A stretch of 38,295 nucleotides of DNA from assembly GCA_021295695.1 (NCBI GenBank), contig JAGWBW010000003.1, forward strand, positions 1 through 38,295, in the 5' to 3' direction. Shown piece after piece: positions 16,158 through 24,920 of this stretch. The stretch is from Candidatus Latescibacterota bacterium (GTDB taxonomy: Bacteria > Latescibacterota > UBA2968). Each line of letters starts with the position of its first letter. Positions within the stretch are counted from its first letter, which is position 1. Under the pieces are notes generated by a model that worked only from the letters and a program-made list of their open reading frames with translations, was not told the origin of the DNA and did no database searches. A program made the translations under genes and the position numbers.

Positions 16158-17471
16158 ATGCGCCCGATCTGTCTCATCCTTCTGCTCCTATTCACAGCCC
16201 CGGCTTATGCAAATGAGCATTACCGCGCTGCCGTAGATTCCATTCCCTCAAAAATTCCCGACCGCATTGTACTCAACTGGTCGGGAGACCCCACCACCAC
16301 GGCATCGATCACATGGCGCACCGACACGAGCATCACACAAGCCGAGGGCCAGATCGCAAAAGCCGATGCCTCGGCCAATTTTACCACATGGGCCTGGATC
16401 AAAAACGCGCGCACAGAAAAATGGGAACACAATGGAAATACCGCCCATTTCCATTCGGTCACCTTCAAGGGTCTCAAACCCAACACCCTCTATGCCTATC
16501 GCGTGGGCAGCGACAAAATCTGGAGTTCCTGGTATCAATTTCGCACAGCCTCTGCCGAACCAGATGAATTCACCTTCATCTATTTTGGCGATGCACAAAA
16601 CAACCTGCTCGCCCTTTGGGCGCGTACCATCCGAACCGCTGTGCTCGACGCGCCCCATGCCGACTTTATCATCCACGCAGGCGACCTCATAAATCGTGCC
16701 AACAGAGACAGCGAATGGCAGGAATGGTTTGAATCTGGTGACTGGATCCATGCAAAAATCCCCAGCATTTCTACGCCGGGGAATCACGAATACTATAAAA
16801 ATGGGGACAAACGCCACCTTTCTGTTCTATGGCGTCCGCATTTCACTCTGCCCGAAAATGGTCCAGAGGGCTTTGAGGAAACCACCTATTACACAGACTA
16901 TCAAGGCGCGCGCATCATCTCGCTCAATTCCAATGAAGGTCGTGAAGAACAGGTCCCCTGGTTGGAACAAGTGCTCAAAAACAATCCCAATAGATGGACC
17001 TTTGTCACATTCCATCATCCCGTCTATTCCGCTTCCGATGGCCGCGACAACAAAGACCTGCGCGAAGCTTGGAAACCCATCTTTGACAAATACGCCGTCG
17101 ATATGGTGCTCCAGGGTCACGACCACACGTATGCCAGAGGGAATAACATCGGCAACGGCGTAACCGTGCGCGACTCAACCAAAGGTACAGTGTACGTCGT
17201 ATCGGTCAGCGGACCCAAACAATACAAACTCAGAAAAGACCGCTGGATGACGCGCGGTGCAGAAAACACACAGCTTTATCAGGTCATCACTGTCTCAGGC
17301 GACACCCTGAGCTACCGCGCAATGACCGCAGTGGGTGAACTCTACGATGCCTTTGATCTGGTAAAACAAATGGGCAAACCCAACAAACTCATCGATCGCG
17401 CTCCCCAATCCCCCGAACGCCGCTGGAAAAATACCCTTAAAAAGAAAAACAAAGACGACAAAGTTTATTAA
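16158..17471 (+). CDS. Secreted purple-acid-phosphatase-like metallophosphoesterase
   Basis: A 437-residue exported enzyme. Residues 1-18 are a signal peptide (ICLILLLLFTAPAYA, cut after AYA). Next comes a fibronectin-III-like PAP N-terminal domain of about 100 residues (PDRIVLNW...ASITWRTD...YAYRVGS). The metallophosphatase domain follows, with motifs YFGDAQ, HAGDLIN, GNHEYY, FHHPVY and LQGHDHTYARG, which give the dinuclear metal site. It likely cleaves phosphate esters in the periplasm or outside. The ATG at 16158 is preceded by CGGAGA at 7 bases and directly starts the signal peptide; an in-frame ATG at 16104 would bury it. Its end overlaps the convergent oxidoreductase gene by 4 bases. 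The C terminus is very lysine-rich. Confidence 0.9.
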   Translation: MRPICLILLLLFTAPAYANEHYRAAVDSIPSKIPDRIVLNWSGDPTTTASITWRTDTSITQAEGQIAKADASANFTTWAWIKNARTEKWEHNGNTAHFHSVTFKGLKPNTLYAYRVGSDKIWSSWYQFRTASAEPDEFTFIYFGDAQNNLLALWARTIRTAVLDAPHADFIIHAGDLINRANRDSEWQEWFESGDWIHAKIPSISTPGNHEYYKNGDKRHLSVLWRPHFTLPENGPEGFEETTYYTDYQGARIISLNSNEGREEQVPWLEQVLKNNPNRWTFVTFHHPVYSASDGRDNKDLREAWKPIFDKYAVDMVLQGHDHTYARGNNIGNGVTVRDSTKGTVYVVSVSGPKQYKLRKDRWMTRGAENTQLYQVITVSGDTLSYRAMTAVGELYDAFDLVKQMGKPNKLIDRAPQSPERRWKNTLKKKNKDDKVY

Positions 17472-18547
17472 TCAACGGTTGCATCTCCCGCTATATCCAC
17501 TTCACACCTTTCCTCCTCACTGCGATAAATCCCATCTAAAATCGCCATCACCTGTAGTGACTGTTCAGCCGGCACTGGCGACGGCTTACCCTCTGCAATC
17601 GCCTCGGCAAACGTCATGCATTCCAGCGCGTGCGCTCTGGCGATATCGCCCGTATCTTGCAATGCGTATTTGTGATGTTGCTGCGTTTTGGAATCCGAAT
17701 AATAAATCTCACAACTGGGCAAGTGTGCCCCACCCTTCGTGCCGTAAAGCCATATCTGCCGTTCTGACGGGGGACCTTGGTGTAACATCCAGCTCGTCTC
17801 CAGAATAAGCGAAGCCCCATTTTCAAACCGCACAAAAGCCGCTGCAAAATCCTCCACATCAAATTCTTTGGGAATCGCACCACCACTGCGCCCCATCGTA
17901 CTGAAAGCACCCTCCTGATGTGCCAACTCCGCCTTCGCCACACCTGTTACAGCGATGGGATTGGGATTGCCCATCAACCACAGGGTCAAATCCAAAACGT
18001 GAACACCAATATCAATACACGGCCCGCCACCACTGTGCTTTTTCATAATAAAACCCGGTCGCGCGGGCACCCCCGACCGCCGCAACATCCAGCATCGCGC
18101 GTGATACACATTTCCCAAAACCCCGGTATCCAATTCCTTCTTCATCGCCAGAGATGACCCTGAAAACCGCGACGACTGCGCGCACATCAACAACTTGCCC
18201 GACGAGTCGCGTGCAGCAATCATATCTTTCACCAATTGGGGGCTGGGTGCCAATGGTTTTTCGCAAATCACATGTTTACCCGCATCCAGGGCACCGATAG
18301 ATAAAGGCGCGTGATAATTATTTGGTGTACACACATCCACAATATCGATCTCAGGATCGGCAAACAAATCTTCAGGATTCACATACAGTTTTTTCACACC
18401 GTATTGTTCACCCCATGTATTCAACACATCTTCACTAATATCGCTTCCTGCCACCAATTCGGCATGTTCCGAAGCCTGCCACCCCGGAATATGCGTCCGC
18501 GCAATACCTCCCACTCCGACAATACCCACCTTCAATTTATCTGCCAT
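17468..18547 (-). CDS. Gfo/Idh/MocA family oxidoreductase
   Basis: A 359-residue NAD(P)-dependent dehydrogenase. The Rossmann motif VGIVGVGGIARTHIPGW is at 7-23, the family lysine motif ICEKPLAPS at about 94-102, and the substrate-domain segment GGGPCIDIGVHVLDLTLWLMG at about 170-190 carries the usual Asp/His pair. Members oxidise or epimerise sugars, inositols or related polyols; specificity is not predictable here. A strong GAGGAGG site precedes the ATG by 4 bases. It is a single gene, divergent from the D-threonine-aldolase-like gene and convergent with the phosphatase gene (4-base overlap, stops interlocked). No signal peptide. Confidence 0.93.
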   Translation of the reverse strand: MADKLKVGIVGVGGIARTHIPGWQASEHAELVAGSDISEDVLNTWGEQYGVKKLYVNPEDLFADPEIDIVDVCTPNNYHAPLSIGALDAGKHVICEKPLAPSPQLVKDMIAARDSSGKLLMCAQSSRFSGSSLAMKKELDTGVLGNVYHARCWMLRRSGVPARPGFIMKKHSGGGPCIDIGVHVLDLTLWLMGNPNPIAVTGVAKAELAHQEGAFSTMGRSGGAIPKEFDVEDFAAAFVRFENGASLILETSWMLHQGPPSERQIWLYGTKGGAHLPSCEIYYSDSKTQQHHKYALQDTGDIARAHALECMTFAEAIAEGKPSPVPAEQSLQVMAILDGIYRSEEERCEVDIAGDATVD

Positions 18548-18601
18548 TTTGCCTCCTCAGTTAAATTAGCGGTCAGCCCGCCTTCCCAGCCTTCGCCTCT
18601 C

Positions 18602-18630
18602 AAATAACAAAACCACCTGCACATTGTCAA
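18602..18630 (-). promoter_or_regulatory. Possible promoter of the Gfo/Idh gene
   Basis: A perfect TTGACA (18630-18625) with a 17-base spacer, but a poor -10 (TTATTT). It lies 55 bases upstream of the gene in the 201-base divergent region. The -35 is convincing, the -10 is not. Confidence 0.3.
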
Positions 18631-18669
18631 CGCAGATCGTCCGACGAGACTAAACATAGCGACAACCGC

Positions 18670-18698
18670 TTGACGCTCTGCTCAGACCAACGTACATT
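18670..18698 (+). promoter_or_regulatory. Promoter of the D-TA / beta-helix / creatininase operon
   Basis: TTGACG (18670-18675), 17-base spacer, TACATT (18693-18698): 5 of 6 and 4 of 6 consensus matches at ideal spacing. The start point near 18705 gives a 44-base leader before the ATG at 18749. No Shine-Dalgarno is evident in that leader. Confidence 0.5.
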
Positions 18699-18748
18699 GC
18701 CTATTCCTGCACAACACCGTCTTTTACCTTTTAATAACAGATATTGCC

Positions 18749-19789
18749 ATGACCATACGCGACCTCGATACACCCGCGCTCACCATCGACCTCGATATCC
18801 TCGAAAAAAATATTCGGGAAACACAAGAGGCGTGCGACAAATTCGACATTCCACTGCGCGTACACACCAAAACGCACAAAATCCCCGAAATCGCCAAAAT
18901 GCAACTCGCTGCGGGAGCCATCGGCATTGTCTGCCAAAAAGTGGGCGAAGCCGAAGCCATGGTTGAAGCGGGCATTCCCGACATCCTCATTCCCTATAAT
19001 ATCGTCGGACCCATCAAAGTCAAACGCCTCGCAGAACTGTGCAAAAGCGCAACCATGACCGTTGCCGTCGATTCGGAAATCACCGCGCGTGGTCTATCCG
19101 ATGGGGCAACAGAAAACACCATCAACATCCTCATCGAATGCGACACCGGAGGCAATCGCTGCGGCGTACAATCGCCCGAAGCCGCGCTTGAACTGGCGCG
19201 AAAAATTACAACCATGCCCGGTCTTCAGTTCCAGGGCATCATGACCTATCCCAGTCACGAACGCGCCAAAGCCTTCATTGACCAAACGCGCGACCTGCTC
19301 CAAAGCGCGGGCATCGCGCTCAACACCATCAGCGGAGGTGGTACGGGCACTGCCGAAGTTTCCAAAACCATAGGCTGCACCGAAACCCGCATTGGATCCT
19401 ATGTCTTTGAGGGCCTGCGCCGCATCAACCGCGAAAACAACCCGCCCAACCCCACCACCTGTGCCGAACGCATGATTGTCACCATCGTCAGCACACCCAC
19501 ACCCGACCGTGTCATCATCGATGGCGGCCAAAAAACATTCACCAGTTATGCCCCCACGCCTTATGGACACATCGTTGAACACCCCAATGCCAAAATCTAC
19601 GGCATGTCTGTCGAACACGGTCACGTCGATGTCTCGGAATGCAATCACACCTTCACCGTAGGCGACCACCTCTCTGTCATCCCCCTGCACCAGGGCATGA
19701 CCACCAACCTCCACGACGAAGCCTATGCCGTGCGAAATGGCAATATAGAACACAGATGGAAAGTTGCCGGCCGTGGAAAAGTGCAATAA
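18749..19789 (+). CDS. D-threonine aldolase / DSD1 family PLP enzyme
   Basis: A 346-residue alanine-racemase-fold protein. The PLP lysine is in RVHTKTHK (about 31-38), SGGGTGT (about 195-201) is the PLP phosphate loop, and the C-terminal D-serine-dehydratase-like domain is recognised by DGGQKTF and VEHGHV. Characterised relatives are metal-activated D-threonine aldolases or eukaryotic-type D-serine dehydratases, where the metal is held by a His-x-Asp or His-x-Cys pair. Here the corresponding motif reads PLHQGM, so the first His is kept but the second ligand is Gly. Activity may therefore be altered, for example racemase-like or metal-independent. No clear ribosome site is visible before the ATG. 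It is first in an operon with the beta-helix and creatininase genes (21- and 44-base gaps). Confidence 0.88.
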   Translation: MTIRDLDTPALTIDLDILEKNIRETQEACDKFDIPLRVHTKTHKIPEIAKMQLAAGAIGIVCQKVGEAEAMVEAGIPDILIPYNIVGPIKVKRLAELCKSATMTVAVDSEITARGLSDGATENTINILIECDTGGNRCGVQSPEAALELARKITTMPGLQFQGIMTYPSHERAKAFIDQTRDLLQSAGIALNTISGGGTGTAEVSKTIGCTETRIGSYVFEGLRRINRENNPPNPTTCAERMIVTIVSTPTPDRVIIDGGQKTFTSYAPTPYGHIVEHPNAKIYGMSVEHGHVDVSECNHTFTVGDHLSVIPLHQGMTTNLHDEAYAVRNGNIEHRWKVAGRGKVQ

Positions 19790-19810
19790 ATTGGCATTTA
19801 GGAAACAATC

Positions 19811-22174
19811 ATGTCCAAACAACCACATAAATTATCCAGACGCAAAGCAATCGCTGGCATTGGTATCAGTGGCATTGTGCTTACACAGCACGCATTGTCT
19901 CAGGAGACCACCGTGAACACAACAAATAGTGCAACCATAACGCGCTACGCCACCGTTCAAGCTATGAAATCCTCGCCCGAAATCCGCGAAAGTGAATGGG
20001 CAGAAACCGCTGGATTTTACGCCCCCGGCGATGGCGGCGCAGCCCTGTATCTCATCAAAAAAACAGATGTAAATATCCAGCCAAACGATGCGGACATCAT
20101 AGCATTGGACAATGGCACAGTTGCCATCTTGCACGAAAACAAAGCCGTAAATTACAAAATGTTTGGCGCGATTGGCGACGGTAAAAACGACGACGGCGTT
20201 CAAATCGCCCTGGCGCATAAATACGCCAATGCACACAAAGTCCCAATTGTGAATTTAAGCGGAGAATATTGGATCACACAAACCAATGACATACCCATCA
20301 AGACCAACGTCTCCTGGGGACAAACCACCTTTCACATCGATGAACAGTACAACAGCCGTAGGGAGCCGCGCTTTGAAATTCTCAACGATCACCCCCCAAA
20401 AAAACTCACGCGAGACGAAACCATCAAAACAGCTTTATTGGAAAAACTAAAACCCGGCGTGCAACTCATTCCCGAACTGGCACAATATGCAGGCCATCTC
20501 ATCATCGCCGAAGATGATGATGATCGCATAGGTATCCGGGCAGGCAATTATTCAAAGGCAGGGTGGGGGCGCGAAGAACTCTTCTATGTTGAAGAAGAGG
20601 GCCGCATCATTGGCGATATTGCCTGGGAATTCAAAAACTTCACTGACATCACCGCCATACCCTGCAACGACCATTATCTCATCGTCGAAGGCGGCGGATT
20701 TTACTTTTCTGGAGACAGTGGAAGCGGTGAATCCTGGGGGTATCACCACCACGGCATCTCCATAAAACGCAGCCGCACCATCATCCGAGAACAATGGATG
20801 GGCCTGGAAAAGGGGAAACGAGATATCTCCATGCACCCCCGTCGCGGCTTTTACGCATTCAGCGGTGTTTACGACGTCACACTGGAAAATATCCGCGCAA
20901 TGCCCTGGGAAAAAAATCGCGAGGAAGAAGGCAAAGTCCTCAGCGCGGGCACCTATGGCATTGGCGGTGCGCGGATGCTCAATTGCACCTTTCGCAACAT
21001 CACCGCAGAAGGCGGCTGGGTTGCATGGGGTGTTTTTGGCACCAACCTCAACAAAAACTTCCGCGTTGAAAACTGCCGCCTCAACCGCATCGATGTGCAC
21101 TTTCACTGCTGGAACCTCTACATCAGCAATTGCACCATTGGCTTCAAAGGCATCGCACTTACAGGCGGCGGTGAATTGGTAATCGAAAACACCACGCGCC
21201 ACGGCAACCAATTTGTCAATTTCCGACGCGACTATGGAGCCAAATGGGACGGACACATACGCATTCGCGGCTGTCGGTTGATGCCCAGTGGCAATGGTCG
21301 CGTTTCTGTCCTCTCCTATCATCCGTCCGATTTCGACTACCAATATCCCATCGGCTTTGCACGTACCGTTACAATCGAAGACCTGCTCATCGATTACAGC
21401 GCTGCACCCGAATCGAATGCATCGTGCTGGCTTATGGACACTGTTCCCTTTTCCAAAACCAAAAACAATGCCCGCCTCTTCTTTCCCCATCGCATTGAAT
21501 TTCGAAACATCACCGTCGAAGGTAGAAAACAGGGCGTTCGCCTCATCCGCATACCCAATCCACATCACTACGACCTTCGCGGCAATGGCGGCTACGATGG
21601 CTCGCAACTCCACGCCAATAGCACCCTCATCTGCGACAATATTCAACTCGAAAAAATCACCCAAGAAATTGCCGACGATGACGAACAGGTACATATCCTG
21701 ATCGGTGGAGCATCCGCGATAGACTATGCCGATGCACTCGCCCTCTATCTCAAAATGCGATTTACCGACTGTGAAAATATTAGCGCATACCTGGGCAACT
21801 GCGTTGCCAGTGCGACTTTTGAACGGTGTAGTCTGAACACCATAACCGCACCCAATTTGCGGGGCGAACTCGTATTTACCGAGTGTCGTCTCCAACCCGA
21901 CGTAAAAAAAGTACCAGAGCAATTTTATATTTTGCAAAGCGCGTTGGGCACGCGCTTCACCAACTGCACCCTTCACGCGCCCATCGTCAACGGCACAATG
22001 AACCCGGACCTGATGAACCGCCTGGGCTTCATCAAAATCAACGAATCTGTACAGCACTACCATCTCAACACAGCACTTGGCAATGATGTCATAGACCATC
22101 TCAAAAACTCGGGAACCACACTCACGCCAGAATTTATCGCCCAACTAAAACTGCACCACGATTTGGAATCGTAG
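19811..22174 (+). CDS. Exported right-handed beta-helix protein (pectate-lyase-3 superfamily)
   Basis: A 787-residue protein. The N terminus is a likely Tat signal (KLSRRKAIAGIGISGIVL, twin Arg at 10-11) ending near residue 31. Then comes the family hallmark FGAIGDGKNDDGVQIA (about 118-133), which opens beta-helix proteins related to GH28 and phage tailspikes. The remainder shows the irregular repeats of short strands ending in N, C or T (ENCRLNRIDVHFH, NCTIGFKG, FTDCENISAY) typical of a parallel beta-helix. Possible roles are polysaccharide lyase, hydrolase, epimerase or surface binding; no catalytic set can be picked out. AGGAAA precedes the ATG by 6 bases. Many cysteines in the coils are unusual for a Tat substrate unless disulfides form. 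Confidence 0.75.
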   Translation: MSKQPHKLSRRKAIAGIGISGIVLTQHALSQETTVNTTNSATITRYATVQAMKSSPEIRESEWAETAGFYAPGDGGAALYLIKKTDVNIQPNDADIIALDNGTVAILHENKAVNYKMFGAIGDGKNDDGVQIALAHKYANAHKVPIVNLSGEYWITQTNDIPIKTNVSWGQTTFHIDEQYNSRREPRFEILNDHPPKKLTRDETIKTALLEKLKPGVQLIPELAQYAGHLIIAEDDDDRIGIRAGNYSKAGWGREELFYVEEEGRIIGDIAWEFKNFTDITAIPCNDHYLIVEGGGFYFSGDSGSGESWGYHHHGISIKRSRTIIREQWMGLEKGKRDISMHPRRGFYAFSGVYDVTLENIRAMPWEKNREEEGKVLSAGTYGIGGARMLNCTFRNITAEGGWVAWGVFGTNLNKNFRVENCRLNRIDVHFHCWNLYISNCTIGFKGIALTGGGELVIENTTRHGNQFVNFRRDYGAKWDGHIRIRGCRLMPSGNGRVSVLSYHPSDFDYQYPIGFARTVTIEDLLIDYSAAPESNASCWLMDTVPFSKTKNNARLFFPHRIEFRNITVEGRKQGVRLIRIPNPHHYDLRGNGGYDGSQLHANSTLICDNIQLEKITQEIADDDEQVHILIGGASAIDYADALALYLKMRFTDCENISAYLGNCVASATFERCSLNTITAPNLRGELVFTECRLQPDVKKVPEQFYILQSALGTRFTNCTLHAPIVNGTMNPDLMNRLGFIKINESVQHYHLNTALGNDVIDHLKNSGTTLTPEFIAQLKLHHDLES

Positions 22175-22218
22175 CTTCATTTTGCAATAAACTAATTTTT
22201 CACAAGGAGTATTCCGTC

Positions 22219-23118
22219 GTGAGAGACGTACGCTGGGAGCGCATGTTCCCCGATGAACTCGAAGCCGCATTCAAAGCCTGTCCAGTCGTCTATTTCCCCT
22301 ATGGCCTGTGCGAACCACACGGCCCACAAAATGCTGTGGGACTCGACGCCCTCAAAGCCCACGGTATTGCCGTTCGCACCGCGCACAAACACGGCGGCAT
22401 TGTCGCCCCGCCCGACTACTGGCATATCCACGAAATTGGGGGCTATGCCCTCTGGTCAGAACGCTCGGTCGGCCAGCCAGAACGATCCTGGCTAACCTGC
22501 ATGCCGCCCTGGCAACACTTCAAAAACATCTGCTATCACATCCGCCAGGCCGATACCCTCGGCTTTCACGCGGCCATCTTCCTCACCGGGCATTATGGTC
22601 CCAACTGGCAAGACCTGAAAACCCTGTGTGAACTCATCCAACCCCATGTGGGTACGCGCCTGTATAGCCTGCCAGATTTTGAAGCCAACCAACCCGGCTT
22701 TGACAATAACAACAACAGCGGCGGTGATCACGCCGGCAAAGTTGAAACCTCGCTTCTGTGGGCCATTGAACCCGACTGTGTCGATGTCTCCCGTTTGCCG
22801 CCCGAAAGCGAACCCGGTCCGCACTTTGCAATGGGCAAAAATGCCCGCGAATCCAACCGCCAAATTGGCGAGCGCATGGTCAATGACGAAATCGAGTGGC
22901 TCGGCAACAAAGTTAGGGAATTACTCGCTGCGTATGAATCGGAAAAACCCACGCAAAAACTACGCACCTTTGACCAGGTCGAACACATCTGGGAAACCGT
23001 TATCCGCCCCGAACTGCCCAACTTCCGCACCATGCAAACAACATGGGCCGACGACGTCACGCTCCCAGAAAACTCTGTCTGGCACGCCAACTGGAAAGTA
23101 CCAGATCGCGTATTTTAA
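22219..23118 (+). CDS. Creatininase family amidohydrolase
   Basis: A 299-residue protein of the creatininase / formamide hydrolase fold. The metal-binding motif is LCEPHGPQNAVGLDAL (about 29-44: Glu, His, Asp), with FLTGHYGPN (about 116-124) replacing the usual GNGHGGN and GDHAGKVETS (about 168-177) carrying the catalytic-site Glu. Family members open cyclic amides or hydrolyse formamides, as in creatinine breakdown and the riboflavin/F420 and mycofactocin pathways. Substrate is unknown; genome-wide this family often sits beside catabolic genes. GTG start with AAGGAG 9 bases upstream. Last gene of the operon; a hairpin immediately after its stop ends the opposite strand's transcript rather than this one. 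Confidence 0.9.
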   Translation: MRDVRWERMFPDELEAAFKACPVVYFPYGLCEPHGPQNAVGLDALKAHGIAVRTAHKHGGIVAPPDYWHIHEIGGYALWSERSVGQPERSWLTCMPPWQHFKNICYHIRQADTLGFHAAIFLTGHYGPNWQDLKTLCELIQPHVGTRLYSLPDFEANQPGFDNNNNSGGDHAGKVETSLLWAIEPDCVDVSRLPPESEPGPHFAMGKNARESNRQIGERMVNDEIEWLGNKVRELLAAYESEKPTQKLRTFDQVEHIWETVIRPELPNFRTMQTTWADDVTLPENSVWHANWKVPDRVF

Positions 23119-23154
23119 AATAAAAACGGCCTGCGCATTACCAACGTAGGCCGT
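23118..23154 (-). terminator. Intrinsic terminator for the minus-strand glycosyltransferase fragment
   Basis: Read on the minus strand: ACGGCCT plus 3 more pairs (one G-U), a 9-base loop, the complementary arm AGGCCGT and then TTTTTATTTT. It begins 26 bases after the stop at 23180 and overlaps the creatininase stop. On the plus strand there is no T run, so it works mainly leftward. Confidence 0.75.
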
Positions 23155-23179
23155 ATCCCTATCCCTGTTAAACCCGCCA

Positions 23180-23542
23180 CTAATGCTTTAAAACAGGCTC
23201 CCGCGACTTGTCTTTCACGCATCGAAATTTCAAGCATTCAGACGCGCTTGCATACTGGTGATACACATCGAGCAGACCATCCATCACCGCTTTCCACGAA
23301 CGACTCTGAGCCTCTTTCAGTGCCCCCGCCTGCATCTGTGCATATAAATCCGCATCATCCACAATCCGACGCACACCCCCGATCAAATTGCGGACATCGC
23401 CCAGCTCAAACAAAAAGCCATTCTCGCCGTGATGCACCATATCCAACGGGCTGCCTATTTGAGAAATCAACTGCGCCATCTGACGCATCAATTCATATGG
23501 CCTCTCGGCGCGCGTGACATCAAACTGTATAAATTTCATCAT
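23180..23542 (-). pseudogene. Remnant of a GT4 glycosyltransferase (C-terminal tail only)
   Basis: An open frame of 120 codons from ATG 23542. Residues from about 31 read GSPLDMVHHGENGFLFELGD and continue with VRRIVDDADLYAQM and a SWKAVMDGLLDVYHQY-type end: the last 80-90 residues of a group-1 (GT-B, GT4) glycosyltransferase, including the end of the nucleotide-sugar site and the C-terminal helix that crosses back to the N-domain. The first 30 residues do not resemble the family, and the upstream 200 bases are non-coding, so the N-terminal domain and catalytic core are missing. An intrinsic terminator is still present. It could be expressed as a small protein, but a decayed gene end is more likely. 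Confidence 0.65.
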
Positions 23543-23623
23543 CTCATCTCGAAAAAGGTATTTGGATGAGGAGATAATGCACTCTATTTTACATCCCAAT
23601 CATAGGACTTCTCCGTTACACTT

Positions 23624-23638
23624 ATGTGTCGCACACAT
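23624..23638. repeat. Short perfect palindrome upstream of the GT4 promoter
   Basis: ATGTGT-CGC-ACACAT, 6-bp perfect arms with a 3-base centre, 26 bases upstream of a -35 box. It could be a regulator site; a match this short may be chance. Confidence 0.3.
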
Positions 23639-23663
23639 GTACATTTTGTTAAAATTTACGCAT

Positions 23664-23692
23664 TTGACAAAATTGTAACCGATTTGTAATAC
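23664..23692 (+). promoter_or_regulatory. Promoter of the GT4 glycosyltransferase gene
   Basis: TTGACA (23664-23669), 17-base spacer, TAATAC (23687-23692). The -35 is perfect, the -10 matches 3 of 6. The predicted start near 23699 leaves a 66-base leader with a GTTAC/GTAAC dyad and a GGGAG ribosome site before the ATG at 23765. Confidence 0.5.
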
Positions 23693-23764
23693 AACAAAAC
23701 TATGATGTTACGCAGTTTTGTAACTCACTGCTCAACATCTTACACCTGTACGGGAGAACAGCTT

Positions 23765-24880
23765 ATGGATCAACTTCGCCTGCTTTTTATTTCTCATAGC
23801 TTTCCGCTCGAAGACGATCCCCTCTCCAACGTCGGCGGAATGCAGCGCGTGGCTTATGACTTGAGCAATGCCCTGAGCCAACATCCCAATATCAACCTGC
23901 AAAAATTGATACTGCGCACATCCTGGCAAGCAACCGTATTTAAGATGCCCGCCTATTTTGCGCGGGCTTATCGATATATTGGGCGTCTCATCGAAAACAG
24001 GGAAATTGATGCCGTGTTATTTTCCTCTATGGTCACAGCCAGCCTGTTGCCATTTATGAAACAACGCTTCAAAACACATGGCATACTCGCTCTATCCGTT
24101 GTCCACGGCCTCGATGTGACCTGGCCCTATGCACTTTATCAAAAGCACATCCATACAGTACTCGGCTTACTCGACGGCATCTTCCCGGTCAGCCGCCATA
24201 CGCGCATCGAATGCCTCAATCGCGGGACCTCACCCCACAAACTATTTACCACACCCAATGGCATCGATCCCAACCGATTCAATCATTACAAAAACACCAC
24301 CGATATGCGCCATGCACTGTGCGCGGCACTCGGATTGCCTCTACCCGACAATGCAACTCTGCTTTGTAGTCTGGGCAGGCTCGTGCCCCGCAAAGGTTTT
24401 GCCTGGTTTGTCGATCGCGTTATGCCAGATTTACCCGACCACATTCATTACTGGATCGGAGGCCACGGTCCTGAATCCGAAACCATTCAATCCGCCATTG
24501 ACAGGCAAATGCTTCATCACCGCGTACGCCTGCTCGGCCTGGTCGATGAACAACACCTCGAACTGCTTTTTCGCGGAGCCGACCTTTTTATTATGCCCAA
24601 TATTCCCCAAGAGAACGATGTCGAAGGTTTTGGTGTTGTCATGCTCGAAGCAGGGATATGTGGCCTCCCCGCCATCGCATCTAATCTCGAAGGCATACGC
24701 GATGTGATCACCCAAAATATCAACGGCTTTCTCGTCAACAGCCAGGATGCCGATGCCTTTAAGCAAAGTATTTTGTCCTACAGCAATTGCCATATAAAGC
24801 GATTTTACCAAATCGCACTTGTTATCAATAGAAGATTGTATATATTAGCACACCAACATCATCCAATACGCCACACATAG
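23765..24880 (+). CDS. GT4-family glycosyltransferase, C-terminally truncated
   Basis: 371 residues as read. N-domain with LFISHSFPLEDD and a GGMQRVAYDLS loop (about 25-35), then the C-domain with TTPNGIDPNRF, SLGRLVPRKGF (about 205-215), WIGGHGPES, RVRLLGLVDEQHLELLF and the nucleotide-sugar motif VEGFGVVMLEAGICGLPAIAS (about 288-308). It transfers a sugar from a nucleotide donor, in the cytoplasm or at the membrane. After NGFLVNSQDADAFKQSIL the sequence stops looking like the family: the C-terminal cross-over helix is absent and the last 30 or so residues (IKRFYQIALVIN...) read through DNA that also holds a promoter for the next gene. GGGAG site 8 bases before ATG 23765 supports that start over 23702. 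Function may be lost. Confidence 0.8.
   Translation: MDQLRLLFISHSFPLEDDPLSNVGGMQRVAYDLSNALSQHPNINLQKLILRTSWQATVFKMPAYFARAYRYIGRLIENREIDAVLFSSMVTASLLPFMKQRFKTHGILALSVVHGLDVTWPYALYQKHIHTVLGLLDGIFPVSRHTRIECLNRGTSPHKLFTTPNGIDPNRFNHYKNTTDMRHALCAALGLPLPDNATLLCSLGRLVPRKGFAWFVDRVMPDLPDHIHYWIGGHGPESETIQSAIDRQMLHHRVRLLGLVDEQHLELLFRGADLFIMPNIPQENDVEGFGVVMLEAGICGLPAIASNLEGIRDVITQNINGFLVNSQDADAFKQSILSYSNCHIKRFYQIALVINRRLYILAHQHHPIRHT
24819..24846 (+). promoter_or_regulatory. Candidate promoter of the TonB receptor gene
   Basis: TTGTTA (24819-24824), 16-base spacer, TATATT (24841-24846, 5 of 6). It lies inside the non-family tail of the glycosyltransferase frame and 75 bases before the receptor ATG. Supports the view that the glycosyltransferase 3' end was replaced. 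Confidence 0.4.
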
Positions 24881-24920
24881 CGTATGTGTCCTGACCCATT
24901 TTTTTCCGAGGAGATACAGT

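Noticed and set aside
19094-19828. A 244-codon minus-strand frame opposite the D-threonine-aldolase-like gene
   Set aside because: Low-complexity shadow (runs of Gly, Val, Asp, Phe) with no recognisable domain.
20552-22144. A 530-codon open frame antisense to the beta-helix gene
   Set aside because: It has low-complexity composition rich in Val, Ala, Gly and Phe with no domain motif, no ribosome site, and lies wholly opposite a gene with a clear signal peptide and family motif. It is a product of C-rich third positions.
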